NCBI RefSeq assembly: GCF_004168585.1 | Contig: NZ_PGVH01000043.1 | Coordinates: 318,554-382,553 of the forward strand | Source of the DNA: Shewanella sp. OPT22 | GTDB taxonomy: Bacteria > Pseudomonadota > Gammaproteobacteria > Enterobacterales > Shewanellaceae | DNA length: 64,000 nt | Direction of reading: 5' to 3' | Shown: positions 40,620 through 50,628 of the stretch, piece after piece | Layout: each line of letters starts with the position of its first letter | How positions within the stretch are numbered: position 1 is the first letter of the stretch | Position numbers and translations under genes: made by a program | Notes under the pieces: generated by a model | Told to the model about the DNA's origin: nothing | What the model saw: only the letters and a program-made list of their open reading frames with translations | Database searches by the model: none

Positions 40620-41481
40620 ATATTACGTAAAAGGCTACGGTCGCTATTTTGATAATGAAAAAGTGCTCTATTCTGAAAATTCACAATTCCAATCGATTAA
40701 GGTTCTACAGAACCCGTACTTCGGTAAAGTTTTGGTGTTAGATAACATAGTACAACTCACTGAAAAAGATCACTTTGCTTACCACGAAATGATCACGGTT
40801 GTACCTTATGTGTTGCACGGAAATGTGAAAAATGTATTAGTCATCGGTGGCGGAGATGGTGGTGTTGTCGCTGAATTATCTAAACTTGGCGTGTCAGATA
40901 TAACTCTAGTCGATATCGATTCTAGTGTTTATAAAACCGTTACTCGTTTTATGCCTGATGTGATAGAAGGTATAAATTTATCGAACGTAAAAATGTTGAA
41001 TTGTTGTGGGGCTTCGTTTTTAAGTAATACCACCCAAAAATACGATTTAATTATTATCGACTCCACTGACTCTACCCAATTCACAAAACTTAGTGCCCCA
41101 CTGTTTGATTCTGCATTTTATAAAAATATACAAGCTTCACTTACCGCTAATGGCATCGTTGTAGCGCAAGGAAATACTTGTGAACTGAATGATTCTGTTC
41201 ACAATAGATTTAAGCAAGCTCGACAAGCATTCGACAATAGCATTACTTATTATCGAACATACGTTCCTTCGTACGGTGGAGAAATGCTTTTTGCATTAAT
41301 GTTCAACGATAAATCCAACTATACGAAACAAATGAGGAAAGAACATGTTAGGACTACTCTGGAAAGTTTCGATGCGGATTATAAATACCTAAACGCAGAC
41401 GTATTCACTTCCTCCTTTAGTCATCCCCAAATTGTTATAGAAGCTTTTGGTGAAAGCTATCAGCAAATCAAATTTAGTTGA
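40606..41481 (+). CDS. Spermidine synthase-like aminopropyltransferase, first copy
   Basis: A 291-residue polyamine aminopropyltransferase. FGKVLVLDNIVQLTEKDHFAYHEM is the substrate-binding N-terminal block (in pieces), VIGGGDGGVVAEL binds decarboxylated S-adenosylmethionine and IIIDSTDS holds catalytic aspartates. It begins inside the 3' end of the decarboxylase gene, so the two are translationally coupled. The next gene encodes a paralogue; one copy could use a different amine acceptor. Confidence 0.9.
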   Translation: MRMHEYYVKGYGRYFDNEKVLYSENSQFQSIKVLQNPYFGKVLVLDNIVQLTEKDHFAYHEMITVVPYVLHGNVKNVLVIGGGDGGVVAELSKLGVSDITLVDIDSSVYKTVTRFMPDVIEGINLSNVKMLNCCGASFLSNTTQKYDLIIIDSTDSTQFTKLSAPLFDSAFYKNIQASLTANGIVVAQGNTCELNDSVHNRFKQARQAFDNSITYYRTYVPSYGGEMLFALMFNDKSNYTKQMRKEHVRTTLESFDADYKYLNADVFTSSFSHPQIVIEAFGESYQQIKFS

Positions 41482-41488
41482 GGTGCCA

Positions 41489-42364
41489 ATGAGAATTCAT
41501 GAAGATTATGTGCAAGGTTACGGTATATATTTTGATAATGAACGTTGCGTATATAAAACAGAAAGCCAGTTTCAAACCATTGAAATCTACGACAATCAAT
41601 ATTTTGGTAAAATTCTTGTTTTAGACGGTGTTATACAACTAACAGAGAGAGATCATTTTACCTACCATGAAATGATAACTGTCGTTCCTTACCTTTTACA
41701 TAAAGGCATTGAAAGTGTTCTCATCATTGGTGGAGGAGATTGTGGTACATTAGCTGAATTGGCAAAACTTAACATTCTAGATCTAACACTCGTTGATATT
41801 GATGAAAAGGTATATGAGAGCATTTCAACTTACCTTCCTGAACTTAAAACCGGTATAAATTTTAATAACGTGAACATGCTTACCGCATGCGGTGCAGATT
41901 TTATTAAAAATACTGATAAGAAGTTCGATCTTGTTATTATTGATTCGACGGACCCTACCGAAAGCAATCAGCTAAGCTCCCCATTATTTGACCGAAAGTT
42001 TTATCAAAATATAAGAGCACAACTAAATGAAGGCGGAATCCTTGTCGCTCAAGGTGGAATGTGTGAGCTTAATGATACTGTTGCAAGACGATTTCAAGAA
42101 GCAAGTTTAACATTTGATAATAAAATAACCTATTACCACACCTGTGTTCCTTCCTATGGAGGGAAAATGTTGTTTGCTATGCTATTTAATGATTCTGATA
42201 AATACAGCCATACATTATCAAAACCTAAACTAATCACTAAATTCAATAACCTCAGCAATCAATATCAGTACATCAATACTGAGACACTTTTCTCTAGTTT
42301 TTGTCACCCTCAAATCACTATTAATACCTTTGGTGATAGTTACCAACAATTACATTTTGTTTAA
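41489..42364 (+). CDS. Spermidine synthase-like aminopropyltransferase, second copy
   Basis: A paralogue of the preceding gene, also 291 residues from the ATG at 41489 (GAGGTG upstream), and 8 nt after its stop. It keeps FGKILVLDGVIQLTERDHFTYHEM (in pieces) and IIDSTDPT, but the cofactor loop reads GGGDCG instead of GGGDGG. The two copies are similar along their whole length, pointing to a local duplication with divergence. Polyamine product specificity cannot be told from sequence. Confidence 0.9.
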   Translation: MRIHEDYVQGYGIYFDNERCVYKTESQFQTIEIYDNQYFGKILVLDGVIQLTERDHFTYHEMITVVPYLLHKGIESVLIIGGGDCGTLAELAKLNILDLTLVDIDEKVYESISTYLPELKTGINFNNVNMLTACGADFIKNTDKKFDLVIIDSTDPTESNQLSSPLFDRKFYQNIRAQLNEGGILVAQGGMCELNDTVARRFQEASLTFDNKITYYHTCVPSYGGKMLFAMLFNDSDKYSHTLSKPKLITKFNNLSNQYQYINTETLFSSFCHPQITINTFGDSYQQLHFV

Positions 42365-43715
42365 TGAGAGTAGCCGCCTAAGTGAAAACATCGATGTTCT
42401 CATTGTCGGAGCTGGCGTAGCTGGTTTATGGTCGGCAGTTAAACTCCAAGAAGCCGGTTATACCGTTCAAGTGATTGAAGCTAGCGATAGATTAGGTGGA
42501 CGTCTCAAAGAAGGGACTCTTGATTCTCAAATCATTGATCTTGGTGGACAATGGATTGGAAAAAATCAAGAGCTTGTTTACCGAGTAATACAGCGCTACG
42601 GATTGAAAACCTACAAAACACCAACATTTGGTATCAACCTAGTAGAGCTTGAAAGTAAATTCTATGATGAACATGATATTACTGTAGAAGGCGGAAAAAT
42701 AGCCTCTCAGGCAAATGAATTAATTAGCTACTGGGTCAAAAAAGTAAGTTGTGTCAAACCTAAAGATGTGAAGCTGTTAACTCAGCTATCCAAGCAATCA
42801 TTCAACTCTTGGTTAACTGATAATGTAACTAACGACAACTTACGATCCTATCTCGCTTTTATTGTTCGCTCAATGTTAACAACTTCACCCTATAAAATTT
42901 CAGCTCTAGAGCTATTCAATAGCTTTCAAGTTAGCACAGTGCATGAGGAGCTTGATACAGTCGAAGGTGCATTAAAAGACTGTGTCCATGGTGGCCTTTA
43001 TCAATTAATAAAATGTATGGTGAATGAAATAAATACACCTACTTTATTAAATTATCCAGTAACCAAAGTAATTCAGACTCACTCTCACGTAAATGTCTTT
43101 TCTGGGAATAAACAATGGCAAAGTAAGAGGATCATTGTCACTGTTCCACCCAGCAGGCTCTCGAACATACTTTTTATTCCTTCACTACCAGAGAAACAAA
43201 GTAAACATGTAAATTATATGAAAATGGGCAGCGTCATCAAGTTTTTTATTTCATACAAAAATCCTTTTTGGCGTAAAAAAGGTTATAGCGGGCACATATC
43301 ACTCACAAGTCATTGCATTGATTCTGTTTATGACGTTACGCCTCCAAATTATAACGGAGGCATGCTCGCAATATTCATCTGTGCTGAAAATGTAAATGCA
43401 TTTTCAAAGAAAAATAAAGAGCAAAGAATTGTCGATATCACTGAAATTCTAGTTCAAAAATTAGGTAAAGCGGCACCTACATGGATCAGTTACAAAGAAT
43501 GTAACTGGAAAAACGAACAATTTATTCATGGAGGATTTTACTGCACCCCTACAATTGGAGCGTCCTCAGAAATCAATAAAGAACTTGCCAAACCTTTTGA
43601 TAGAATCTATTGGGCCAGTACAGAGGTTGCACCAAAAAACATTGGGTTTGTGGATGGCGCACTGAACTCAGCTGAAGATGCATGTAAGAACGTTATTGCA
43701 AGCTTTACCAATTAA
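42330..43715 (+). CDS. Flavin-containing amine oxidase
   Basis: The dinucleotide fold is DVLIVGAGVAGLWSAVKLQEAG, with ASDRLGGRLKEG and GGQWIGKNQ next, and the C-terminal FAD motif WASTEVAPKNIGFVDGAL is that of monoamine/polyamine oxidases. The reading frame overlaps the second aminopropyltransferase by 35 nt. Starts at TTG 42330, GTG 42333 or TTG 42357 are possible and none has a good ribosome site, so translation is probably coupled. As the last gene of the polyamine unit it probably oxidises a polyamine. Confidence 0.88.
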   Translation: MVIVTNNYILFNESSRLSENIDVLIVGAGVAGLWSAVKLQEAGYTVQVIEASDRLGGRLKEGTLDSQIIDLGGQWIGKNQELVYRVIQRYGLKTYKTPTFGINLVELESKFYDEHDITVEGGKIASQANELISYWVKKVSCVKPKDVKLLTQLSKQSFNSWLTDNVTNDNLRSYLAFIVRSMLTTSPYKISALELFNSFQVSTVHEELDTVEGALKDCVHGGLYQLIKCMVNEINTPTLLNYPVTKVIQTHSHVNVFSGNKQWQSKRIIVTVPPSRLSNILFIPSLPEKQSKHVNYMKMGSVIKFFISYKNPFWRKKGYSGHISLTSHCIDSVYDVTPPNYNGGMLAIFICAENVNAFSKKNKEQRIVDITEILVQKLGKAAPTWISYKECNWKNEQFIHGGFYCTPTIGASSEINKELAKPFDRIYWASTEVAPKNIGFVDGALNSAEDACKNVIASFTN

Positions 43716-43727
43716 CCTTTATTTAAA

Positions 43728-44643
43728 TCAGTTACTAAAAACCTCATTAATCTCATCGGCATACTCCTCAACGAGCTCACTATTTTGAAAGTCATCATAA
43801 AGCCACATGAAGCCTCCCTTCACAGTATTTGGGCAATTCATTTTCCAATTACTTAATTGTTCAGCAACTTCTTCAGGATTTTTCGTTGATGAAGATAATC
43901 CAGGATAAACAGGAACACCAAAGTCCCACGAACATGGGGCATTTCCAGTTCCGCCGGCATAAGCTTGTAAGTAAACTCTATCAACTGTGCCTGCTTTGTA
44001 TTGATTAAGCTCTACAACTAAGCTTTTCCAGAACTCTTTTAATGCATATGGAACGATCGTAGTTTTAATTTCAAGATCTGCCAGCATTTTATGAAATGCC
44101 ACAGATGACTCAAGATCATACTCTGATTCATCATCATTATTGAGTGCTACTAGTGAAGGAAATTTATCTTTTAGTGCTTTGAAATTCATGTAAAGAATAC
44201 TCCCCTTCCGGTACCACAAAATGCTTCAGAACAATTCACTAAAGCTTTGATATTCGAATAGGTCGGAGAACCAGCGGCACTTAAGCCAAATTCGAGCCTT
44301 ACAATACTTGAATCAGGTTCACTTAGGCTTTTGAGATTACTAGAATAGTTAGGGTAAGTTTGATTTCCTATATAAGCACCAGCAGAAATAATAGGAAACT
44401 CTTCATTGAAATTTAAGTCACCATTTTCATGGACATGGATTGTCCAGTTGATGAGTTCCCAAATCCTGATTTTTTTAGCTCAGGTAAAGAGGTTGAAGGT
44501 GTTATGTAAATGGGACCACCACCAAAAACAGCAGATGGTTTTTCTTCTTTTTTTAAGAATACATCAGTATCATCGCATCCCGCCAAAATTACACATGAAA
44601 ATAAAGATAACAAACAAGTTTTAACTATAGTTTTCATAATCAA
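43728..44643 (-). pseudogene. Frameshifted secreted lipoprotein, possibly GH18-like
   Basis: Three reading frames make up one protein. The first (44643-44413) has a lipobox signal peptide (VILAGC) and ends out of frame after PELKKSG. The second frame, entered near 44455-44462, reads ELINWTIHVHENGDLNF to CSEAFCGTGRGVFF and stops at 44186. The third (43728-44219) continues with MNFKALKDKFPS to GGFMWLYDDFQ. The ending VYLQAYAGGTGN and GGFMWLYDD recalls the last strands of GH18-type glycosidases; this likeness is weak. Two independent frameshifts favour a decayed gene. Confidence 0.75.
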
Positions 44644-44696
44644 TTAAATTAAAAAATCATATAAAAACTATAGCTAACAATTAAGAATATGTTGAA

Positions 44697-45773
44697 TTAG
44701 AACGTTTTTAAAAATGAAACCAGTTTTTCCACACCTGCTTTTGGCATCGCATTATAGATACTTGCACGCATACCTCCCACAAATCGATGACCTTTCAGTG
44801 CTACTAAATTTTCAGCTTCAGACTTTTTAATGAATTCATCATTTCGACTGTCATCATTGAGTTTAAAAGTCACATTCATTAATGAACGGTTATTTGCATG
44901 AACATCGTTATAAAAACCATTTACAGTATCAATAGCATCGTAGAGTAATGCGGCTTTATCACGATTATGCTTTTCGATTGTTTTTACACCACCAATTGAC
45001 TTTAGCCATTTAAAGACTTCAGCTGCTAAGTACCAAGCGAAAGTTGGAGGTGTATTATACATTGACTCGTCTTTCACCTGAGCACGATAATCGTAGATCG
45101 TCGCCTGTGGTAAGGATGGAAGTTTTAACATGTCATCTCGGACAATAGCAATCGATAGACCCGATGGACCTATGTTCTTTTGGGCACCCGCATAGATAAC
45201 TGCAAATTTTGAAACATCAATTTCGCGAGATAGAATGTTCGACGACATATCGGCAATAACAGGCCACGGGCAATCAATATCATCAAAAATTTCGATACCA
45301 TCTACTGTTTCATTAGGGCAATAATGTAAATATCGATAATCGTCTTTTATTGCATGAAAGTCCGGTAGTTCAACTTTACTGCAACCGTCTACTTTCTTAA
45401 CAATATCAATTGAATCAATTTGGGTATCAGAAGTTAATCTTTTAGCTTCATCTTCAGCAATTTTTGACCAAATGCCTGAGTTTAAATACAGAGCTTTACC
45501 AGCATTACCAAGAAAATTATTCACAACAGCAGCAAACTGAGCGCGACCACCACCATGCATAAATAATACATGGTAATTATAAGGAATATTCATCAGTTCA
45601 CGTAAATCTAATTCCGCTTGTATTGCAAGAGCTTTAAAAGGAGCACCTCGGTGGCTCACTTCCATTACTGATGTACCGAGTCCATTCCAATCTAAAAGTT
45701 CTGACTGTGCCTTTTTTAAAACTGGTTCTGGGATCATTGCAGGACCAGCACAGAAATTGAAAACCTTAGTCAT
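44697..45773 (-). CDS. serC: Phosphoserine aminotransferase
   Basis: The protein starts [15 protein letters not shown], with [14 protein letters not shown] and the PLP lysine in [13 protein letters not shown]. It makes phosphoserine from phosphohydroxypyruvate and acts in pyridoxal synthesis too. The length of 358 is normal. It follows gyrA on the minus strand behind a terminator. Confidence 0.97.
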   Translation of the reverse strand: MTKVFNFCAGPAMIPEPVLKKAQSELLDWNGLGTSVMEVSHRGAPFKALAIQAELDLRELMNIPYNYHVLFMHGGGRAQFAAVVNNFLGNAGKALYLNSGIWSKIAEDEAKRLTSDTQIDSIDIVKKVDGCSKVELPDFHAIKDDYRYLHYCPNETVDGIEIFDDIDCPWPVIADMSSNILSREIDVSKFAVIYAGAQKNIGPSGLSIAIVRDDMLKLPSLPQATIYDYRAQVKDESMYNTPPTFAWYLAAEVFKWLKSIGGVKTIEKHNRDKAALLYDAIDTVNGFYNDVHANNRSLMNVTFKLNDDSRNDEFIKKSEAENLVALKGHRFVGGMRASIYNAMPKAGVEKLVSFLKTF

Positions 45774-45800
45774 TCCTTTACCTCATTGTTCTATTTCAGA

Positions 45801-45836
45801 TAAAAAAAGAGCGCCAAACAAGGCGCTCTTTAATTG
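45801..45836. terminator. Bidirectional-looking terminator between gyrA and serC
   Basis: AGAGCGCC (45808-45815) pairs with GGCGCTCT (45822-45829) over 6 nt, flanked by a run of seven A on one side and TTTAATT on the other. On the minus strand it has a strong U-tract, so it ends gyrA transcription. Confidence 0.92.
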
Positions 45837-45844
45837 TAGATTAC

Positions 45845-48526
45845 TTATTCTTCTGGGGTAGTTTCTGTTGAGTCACTTTCAGTTGATGCTTCAGCGTTTT
45901 CAACTACGCCTTCTTCACCTTCTAGCTCTTCATCATCAGTTTGTATTTCATCAATACGTTGCAAACCTACAACGCTCTCGCCCTCAGCAGTACGAATGAT
46001 GGTAACACCTTGCGTATTACGGCCAATAGTAGAAACACCTTCAGCTGGAGTTCTAACAAGGGTTCCTTTATCACTGATCAACATGATTTCATCATGGCCA
46101 GTAACTTGAACAGCACCAACAACATCACCGTTACGTTCGCTAACCTTGATAGACACTACGCCTTTCGTTGCTCGGCTCTTCGCAGGGTATTCACTTAATA
46201 CCGTTCTCTTACCATAACCATTTTCAGTTACCGTTAAGATGTCACCGTCATCTTTAGGCACAATCAATGATACAACTTTCTGGCCATCTTCGAGTTTAAT
46301 ACCACGAACACCAGTCGCCGTACGTCCCATAGGACGAAGTGACAATACTTCGTCACCCGTTTCAGGATCACGCTTCACTTCACCAGTTTCATGGTCACGA
46401 ACTTTTTCGCCGAAACGAACGACTTTACCGACGTTAGAGAACAACATAATTTCATCGTCACCCTCAGTAATATCAACACCAATCAATTGGTCATCATCAC
46501 GTAGGTTAACAGCAATAATACCGTTAGAACGAGGGTTGCTGTATGCCGTCAACGCTGTTTTCTTAATCGTACCGTGAGCGGTTGCCATCACAATATACTT
46601 GTCTTCAGAATATTCACGTACAGGCAGAATTGCCGTAATACGCTCGCCATCTTGAAGAGGCAATAAGTTAACAATTGGGCGTCCACGAGCAGTACGGCTC
46701 GCTAAAGGTAATTGATAAACCTTTAACCAGTACATCTTACCGAAGTCAGAGAAACACAAAATCGTATCGTGAGTATTGGCAACTAACAGCTTCTCAACGA
46801 AATCTTCGTCTTTCACTTTTGTCGCCGCTTTACCCTTACCACCACGACGTTGGGCTTGGTAATCTGTTAGCGGTTGATATTTCGCATATCCCGTATGAGA
46901 TAACGTAACAACAACATCTTCTTCGTTAATCAAGTCTTCAAGACTCATATCAACTTCGTTTTGATTAATTTCAGTGCGACGTTCGTCACCAAACTCAACA
47001 ATTACTTGCTCAAGCTCTTCTTTAATCACTTCCATCAAACGTTCTGGACTACGTAGAATGTGTAACAAGCCAGCAATTAGCTCTAACAGTTCTTCATATT
47101 CAGCAATGATTTTGTCATGTTCAAGACCGGTTAAACGATGCAAACGAAGCTCAAGAATGGCTTGTGCTTGTTGCTCAGTTAAATAGTATTGACCATCTCG
47201 AATGCCATACTCATCTTCAAGCCATTCAGGTCTAGCAGCATCATCACCAGCTTTTTCAAGCATGCCTTTAACATCGCCTAACGCCCAACCTTGTGCAATC
47301 AGCTTTTCTTTCGCTTCAGCAGGAGTTGGAGAGTCTTTGATTAACTCAATAATAGGATCAATGTTTGAAAGAGCTACAGCAAGCGCTTCAAGGATGTGTG
47401 CTCTGTCACGAGCTTTACGTAATTCGTATACTGTACGACGCGTTACCACTTCACGACGGTGAAGAACAAACGCTTCAATCATTTCTTTTAGGTTAAATAA
47501 CTTTGGCTGACCATTTGTCAATGCAACCATGTTAATACCAAAAGAACTTTGCATTTGAGTTTGTGCGTATAAGTTATTTAAAACAACTTCACCAACTTCA
47601 CCACGTTTAATCTCAATAACAATACGCATGCCGTCTTTATCTGACTCATCGCGTAGGCCACTGATCCCTTCAATTTTCTTATCTTTAACCAGCTCAGCAA
47701 TCTTTTCGATTAAACGTGCTTTGTTAACTTGATATGGGATTTCAGTAACAATAATGGTTTCTTTACCATTATCTGCAGTTTCAACGGTGGCAAGTGAACG
47801 CATGACTGCACGACCACGGCCTGTTTTGTAAGCATCAATAATGCCTTTTCGACCATTAATAATCGCAGCCGTTGGGAAATCAGGGCCTGGAATGTATTCC
47901 ATCAATTCATCGATGGTAATTTCAGGATTTTCAATAAGTGCTAAACACCCTTGCACAACTTCATTTAAGTTGTGCGGTGGAATGTTGGTTGCCATACCAA
48001 CCGCAATACCTGAAGAACCATTAATCAATAGATTAGGAACTCTTGTCGGTAAAACAGCTGGAATAAATTCTGTACCGTCATAGTTTGATACGTAATCGAC
48101 GGTTTCTTTATCTAAATCTGCTAATAAAGCATGCGATAACTTCTTCATTCGAATTTCGGTATAACGCATTGCCGCTGCAGAATCTCCATCTACAGAACCG
48201 AAGTTACCTTGACCGTCTACTAATGTGTAACGCATTGAGAATGGCTGAGCCAAACGAACGATTGTGTCATAAACTGCTGAATCACCATGAGGGTGATACT
48301 TACCGATCACATCACCAACGACACGTGCAGACTTCTTATAAGGTTTATTAAAGTCGTTCTTTAATTCGTTCATTGCGAATAGAACACGACGATGCACAGG
48401 CTTTAAGCCATCTCGTACATCAGGTAGTGCTCTACCTACAATTACACTCATCGCATAATCGAGATATGAAGTTTTTAATTCATCTTCAATATTAATTGGC
48501 GAAATAGATGATGCCAGATCAGTCAT
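45845..48526 (-). CDS. gyrA: DNA gyrase subunit A
   Basis: The breakage-reunion domain has the catalytic tyrosine in [10 protein letters not shown] and the quinolone region [20 protein letters not shown], with the wild-type serine and aspartate. The C-terminal GyrA-box reads [10 protein letters not shown] and the protein ends in an acidic tail. The ATG at 48526 is chosen ([10 protein letters not shown]), with GGAG 12 nt upstream; the longer frame adds 21 unlikely residues. The length is 893. It is divergent from ubiG, as in many gammaproteobacteria. Confidence 0.98.
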   Translation of the reverse strand: MTDLASSISPINIEDELKTSYLDYAMSVIVGRALPDVRDGLKPVHRRVLFAMNELKNDFNKPYKKSARVVGDVIGKYHPHGDSAVYDTIVRLAQPFSMRYTLVDGQGNFGSVDGDSAAAMRYTEIRMKKLSHALLADLDKETVDYVSNYDGTEFIPAVLPTRVPNLLINGSSGIAVGMATNIPPHNLNEVVQGCLALIENPEITIDELMEYIPGPDFPTAAIINGRKGIIDAYKTGRGRAVMRSLATVETADNGKETIIVTEIPYQVNKARLIEKIAELVKDKKIEGISGLRDESDKDGMRIVIEIKRGEVGEVVLNNLYAQTQMQSSFGINMVALTNGQPKLFNLKEMIEAFVLHRREVVTRRTVYELRKARDRAHILEALAVALSNIDPIIELIKDSPTPAEAKEKLIAQGWALGDVKGMLEKAGDDAARPEWLEDEYGIRDGQYYLTEQQAQAILELRLHRLTGLEHDKIIAEYEELLELIAGLLHILRSPERLMEVIKEELEQVIVEFGDERRTEINQNEVDMSLEDLINEEDVVVTLSHTGYAKYQPLTDYQAQRRGGKGKAATKVKDEDFVEKLLVANTHDTILCFSDFGKMYWLKVYQLPLASRTARGRPIVNLLPLQDGERITAILPVREYSEDKYIVMATAHGTIKKTALTAYSNPRSNGIIAVNLRDDDQLIGVDITEGDDEIMLFSNVGKVVRFGEKVRDHETGEVKRDPETGDEVLSLRPMGRTATGVRGIKLEDGQKVVSLIVPKDDGDILTVTENGYGKRTVLSEYPAKSRATKGVVSIKVSERNGDVVGAVQVTGHDEIMLISDKGTLVRTPAEGVSTIGRNTQGVTIIRTAEGESVVGLQRIDEIQTDDEELEGEEGVVENAEASTESDSTETTPEE

Positions 48527-48803
48527 AAACCGCTCGCTCTCCTGATATTTTGCTGACGACACTTGCTTCCGTGTCACTGTCGAGCCCAAAAATTAATTTA
48601 TAGTCGTACTTTACTAACTTAGTGTACTTATTAACAGTACAAGAGACTCATTCTAACACAGTTATTTAAAGCTGCTAGACCTGAAAGTATTACAAAAGAC
48701 CAGATATTAACCGAATTACCTGCAAGTCTTATAAAGTCTTGCTTTAACGTTAAAAATTCTTTGATTAACTGCTTATATTTCGAACTATTTAGTCACGAGT
48801 TAC

Positions 48804-48834
48804 TTTCAATAAATTCCATATATAGGTATATAAT
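48804..48834 (+). promoter_or_regulatory. Candidate promoter of ubiG
   Basis: TTTCAAT (-35 region, 48804-48810) and TATAAT (-10, 48829-48834) are 18-19 bp apart, about 40 nt upstream of the ubiG ATG. The remainder of the 350-bp gyrA-ubiG gap holds no gene and should contain the gyrA promoter. Confidence 0.5.
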
Positions 48835-48873
48835 GTGTCTTTCTATTTAGCATCGCTTAAAACAGGCTTGAAC

Positions 48874-49584
48874 ATGCAAAACAATCAAAATGTAGATCAG
48901 GAAGAAATCGCTAAGTTCGAAAGTATGGCGGCAACATGGTGGGATCCAAACGGTGAGTTCAAGCCACTGCATTTATTAAACCCACTTCGCCTAAATTATA
49001 TTGACGAAAAAGCCCAAGGTCTTTTCGGAAAGCAAGTTCTCGATGTTGGTTGTGGTGGCGGTATTCTTTCAGAGTCAATGGCGAAGTTAGGAGCTAAGGT
49101 TCAAGGACTTGATATGGGTACAGAACCATTAGAAGTTGCTCGTCTTCACGCCCTTGAAAGCCAAGTAGAAATTGAGTACTTACAAATCACTGCTGAAGAA
49201 CATCGTGAAAACCATCGTGAGCATTATGATGTCATTACATGTATGGAGATGCTTGAGCATGTTCCCGGACCATTTTCTGTTGTTCAAGCGTGTTGCGATA
49301 TGGTGAAACCTGGTGGGTTTGTATTTTTCTCGACTATTAATCGTAATATAAAGTCATACATTCAAGCGATTGTTGGCGCTGAGTACGTACTAAAAATGCT
49401 TCCTGTTGGTACTCATGATCATTCAAAATTCATTAAGCCTTCAGAGCTCATTAAATTAGCAGAACATACAGAGTTAAGTTGTTTTGATGCCTTAGGTGTT
49501 AAATATAACCCTCTTACTGAAGTCTTTAGCTATACCAATAGCCTAGACGTTAACTACATGATTGCTTGCCAAAAAGCCTTATGA
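48874..49584 (+). CDS. ubiG: Ubiquinone biosynthesis O-methyltransferase UbiG
   Basis: The S-adenosylmethionine motif [20 protein letters not shown] and the typical start [28 protein letters not shown] (in pieces) identify UbiG, which methylates two hydroxyl groups in ubiquinone synthesis. The ATG at 48874 gives 236 residues, the usual length. Its stop overlaps the start of the phosphatase gene. Confidence 0.96.
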   Translation: MQNNQNVDQEEIAKFESMAATWWDPNGEFKPLHLLNPLRLNYIDEKAQGLFGKQVLDVGCGGGILSESMAKLGAKVQGLDMGTEPLEVARLHALESQVEIEYLQITAEEHRENHREHYDVITCMEMLEHVPGPFSVVQACCDMVKPGGFVFFSTINRNIKSYIQAIVGAEYVLKMLPVGTHDHSKFIKPSELIKLAEHTELSCFDALGVKYNPLTEVFSYTNSLDVNYMIACQKAL

Positions 49585-50246
49585 ATACCAACACAAAAAT
49601 AACCGGAGTACTGTTCGATTTAGACGGTACTCTTGTTGATACCGCTCTTGATTTAGTTCATGCATTAAACCTGAGTTTACAGGAACATGGCTTTACACCT
49701 TGTGATGAGGCCAAGGTGAGACCTGCTGCTTCTCATGGCAGTCTAGTCATGGTGCAAACAGCATTGCCAGATCAAACAGAGAGTGTTCATTTTGATGTGC
49801 GCTTGAGCATGCTAAGTCATTATCAACAGGTTAATGGTGATAAAGGCAGACTATTCAAAAATTTAGATAAATTTTTAGATTCACTCGCATCTAATGATAT
49901 CCCTTTTGGTATTGTAACGAACAAGCCCGCAAGATTTACTCGCCCGCTGACCAACAAACTGAATTTGACTGATAAATTGAAATGTATTGTATCTGGTGAC
50001 AGTACAAAAGTTCAGAAACCTGAGCTTGCTCCCATGCTTTTAGCTGCACAACAACTTGAATGTAAACCTGAAAATATTTTATACCTAGGTGATGCTCAAA
50101 GAGACATTGATGCAGCGAATAATTCGGGTATGATCTCGGTGCTTGTTGAATGGGGATATATCGGTGAAAAAGACAACCCTGAAAGTTGGAATGCCGATCT
50201 TTCGATCAAAGATCCCCTTGACCTTTTATCATTGTTTAAAAACTAA
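49581..50246 (+). CDS. gph: HAD phosphatase, phosphoglycolate phosphatase-like
   Basis: The N-terminus [16 protein letters not shown] is the HAD nucleophile motif, with TNKPARF (motif II), KPELAP (lysine) and [17 protein letters not shown] (motif IV). The start ATG overlaps the ubiG TGA (ATGA), a coupled pair often seen as ubiG-gph. Phosphoglycolate phosphatase activity is the family assignment; related 5'-nucleotidases are hard to exclude. Confidence 0.88.
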   Translation: MNTNTKITGVLFDLDGTLVDTALDLVHALNLSLQEHGFTPCDEAKVRPAASHGSLVMVQTALPDQTESVHFDVRLSMLSHYQQVNGDKGRLFKNLDKFLDSLASNDIPFGIVTNKPARFTRPLTNKLNLTDKLKCIVSGDSTKVQKPELAPMLLAAQQLECKPENILYLGDAQRDIDAANNSGMISVLVEWGYIGEKDNPESWNADLSIKDPLDLLSLFKN

Positions 50247-50382
50247 AACTTTGTGTTTAACAAAATTTTAACTTATTAAAAAATCAATTTTTTTAGCATA
50301 AATTATCAACGATAGTATTGCAGCGTTTTACTGGGAAAAGGTCTGGGGTTAGCCATTACTAACTGTAAGAATTACACTCAAG

Positions 50383-50391
50383 TTATCCACA
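50383..50391 (+). promoter_or_regulatory. DnaA box upstream of nrdA
   Basis: TTATCCACA matches the consensus DnaA box exactly. E. coli nrdAB is also regulated by DnaA boxes in its promoter, so a similar link between replication initiation and dNTP supply is likely. A single box is not enough to call an origin. Confidence 0.65.
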
Positions 50392-50430
50392 AGATAACCC
50401 CAACATATACTACTTGCAAAATGAGTCAAA

Positions 50431-50477
50431 CCTCACTATCTTGTATCTAAAGAAAACATAAACACTATATCTTGTGT
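50431..50477 (+). promoter_or_regulatory. Two NrdR-box-like sites upstream of nrdA
   Basis: ACACTATATCTTGTGT at 50462-50477 is close to the NrdR consensus. A second, weaker copy at 50431-50446 matches it at 11 of 16 positions and starts exactly 31 bp upstream, three helical turns, the spacing usual for NrdR pairs. NrdR would repress nrdAB when dATP is high. Confidence 0.7.
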
Positions 50478-50628
50478 AGTAGACTTAATCGAGCACCTAG
50501 AGTTGTGGTTGTAAAAAACGCCAAATCCCGCATATTGCCTTAACTCGCCAATGGTATTGCAGCTTGAAAGATTTACATGGGCACCCAGCAGTCTTGCTGA
50601 TAGATATACGAACCAAGGCACATCTTAA

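Larger units (their letters stand above)
50247..50628. promoter_or_regulatory. nrdA upstream regulatory region
   Basis: The 382-bp gap contains no gene. It carries a consensus DnaA box and two NrdR-box-like sites (given separately), so it is the promoter region of nrdAB-yfaE. No other repeat or RNA is seen. Confidence 0.7.

Noticed and set aside
50383..50391. Replication origin
   Set aside because: A single DnaA box without an AT-rich unwinding region or further boxes is not an origin, and it fits nrd regulation.
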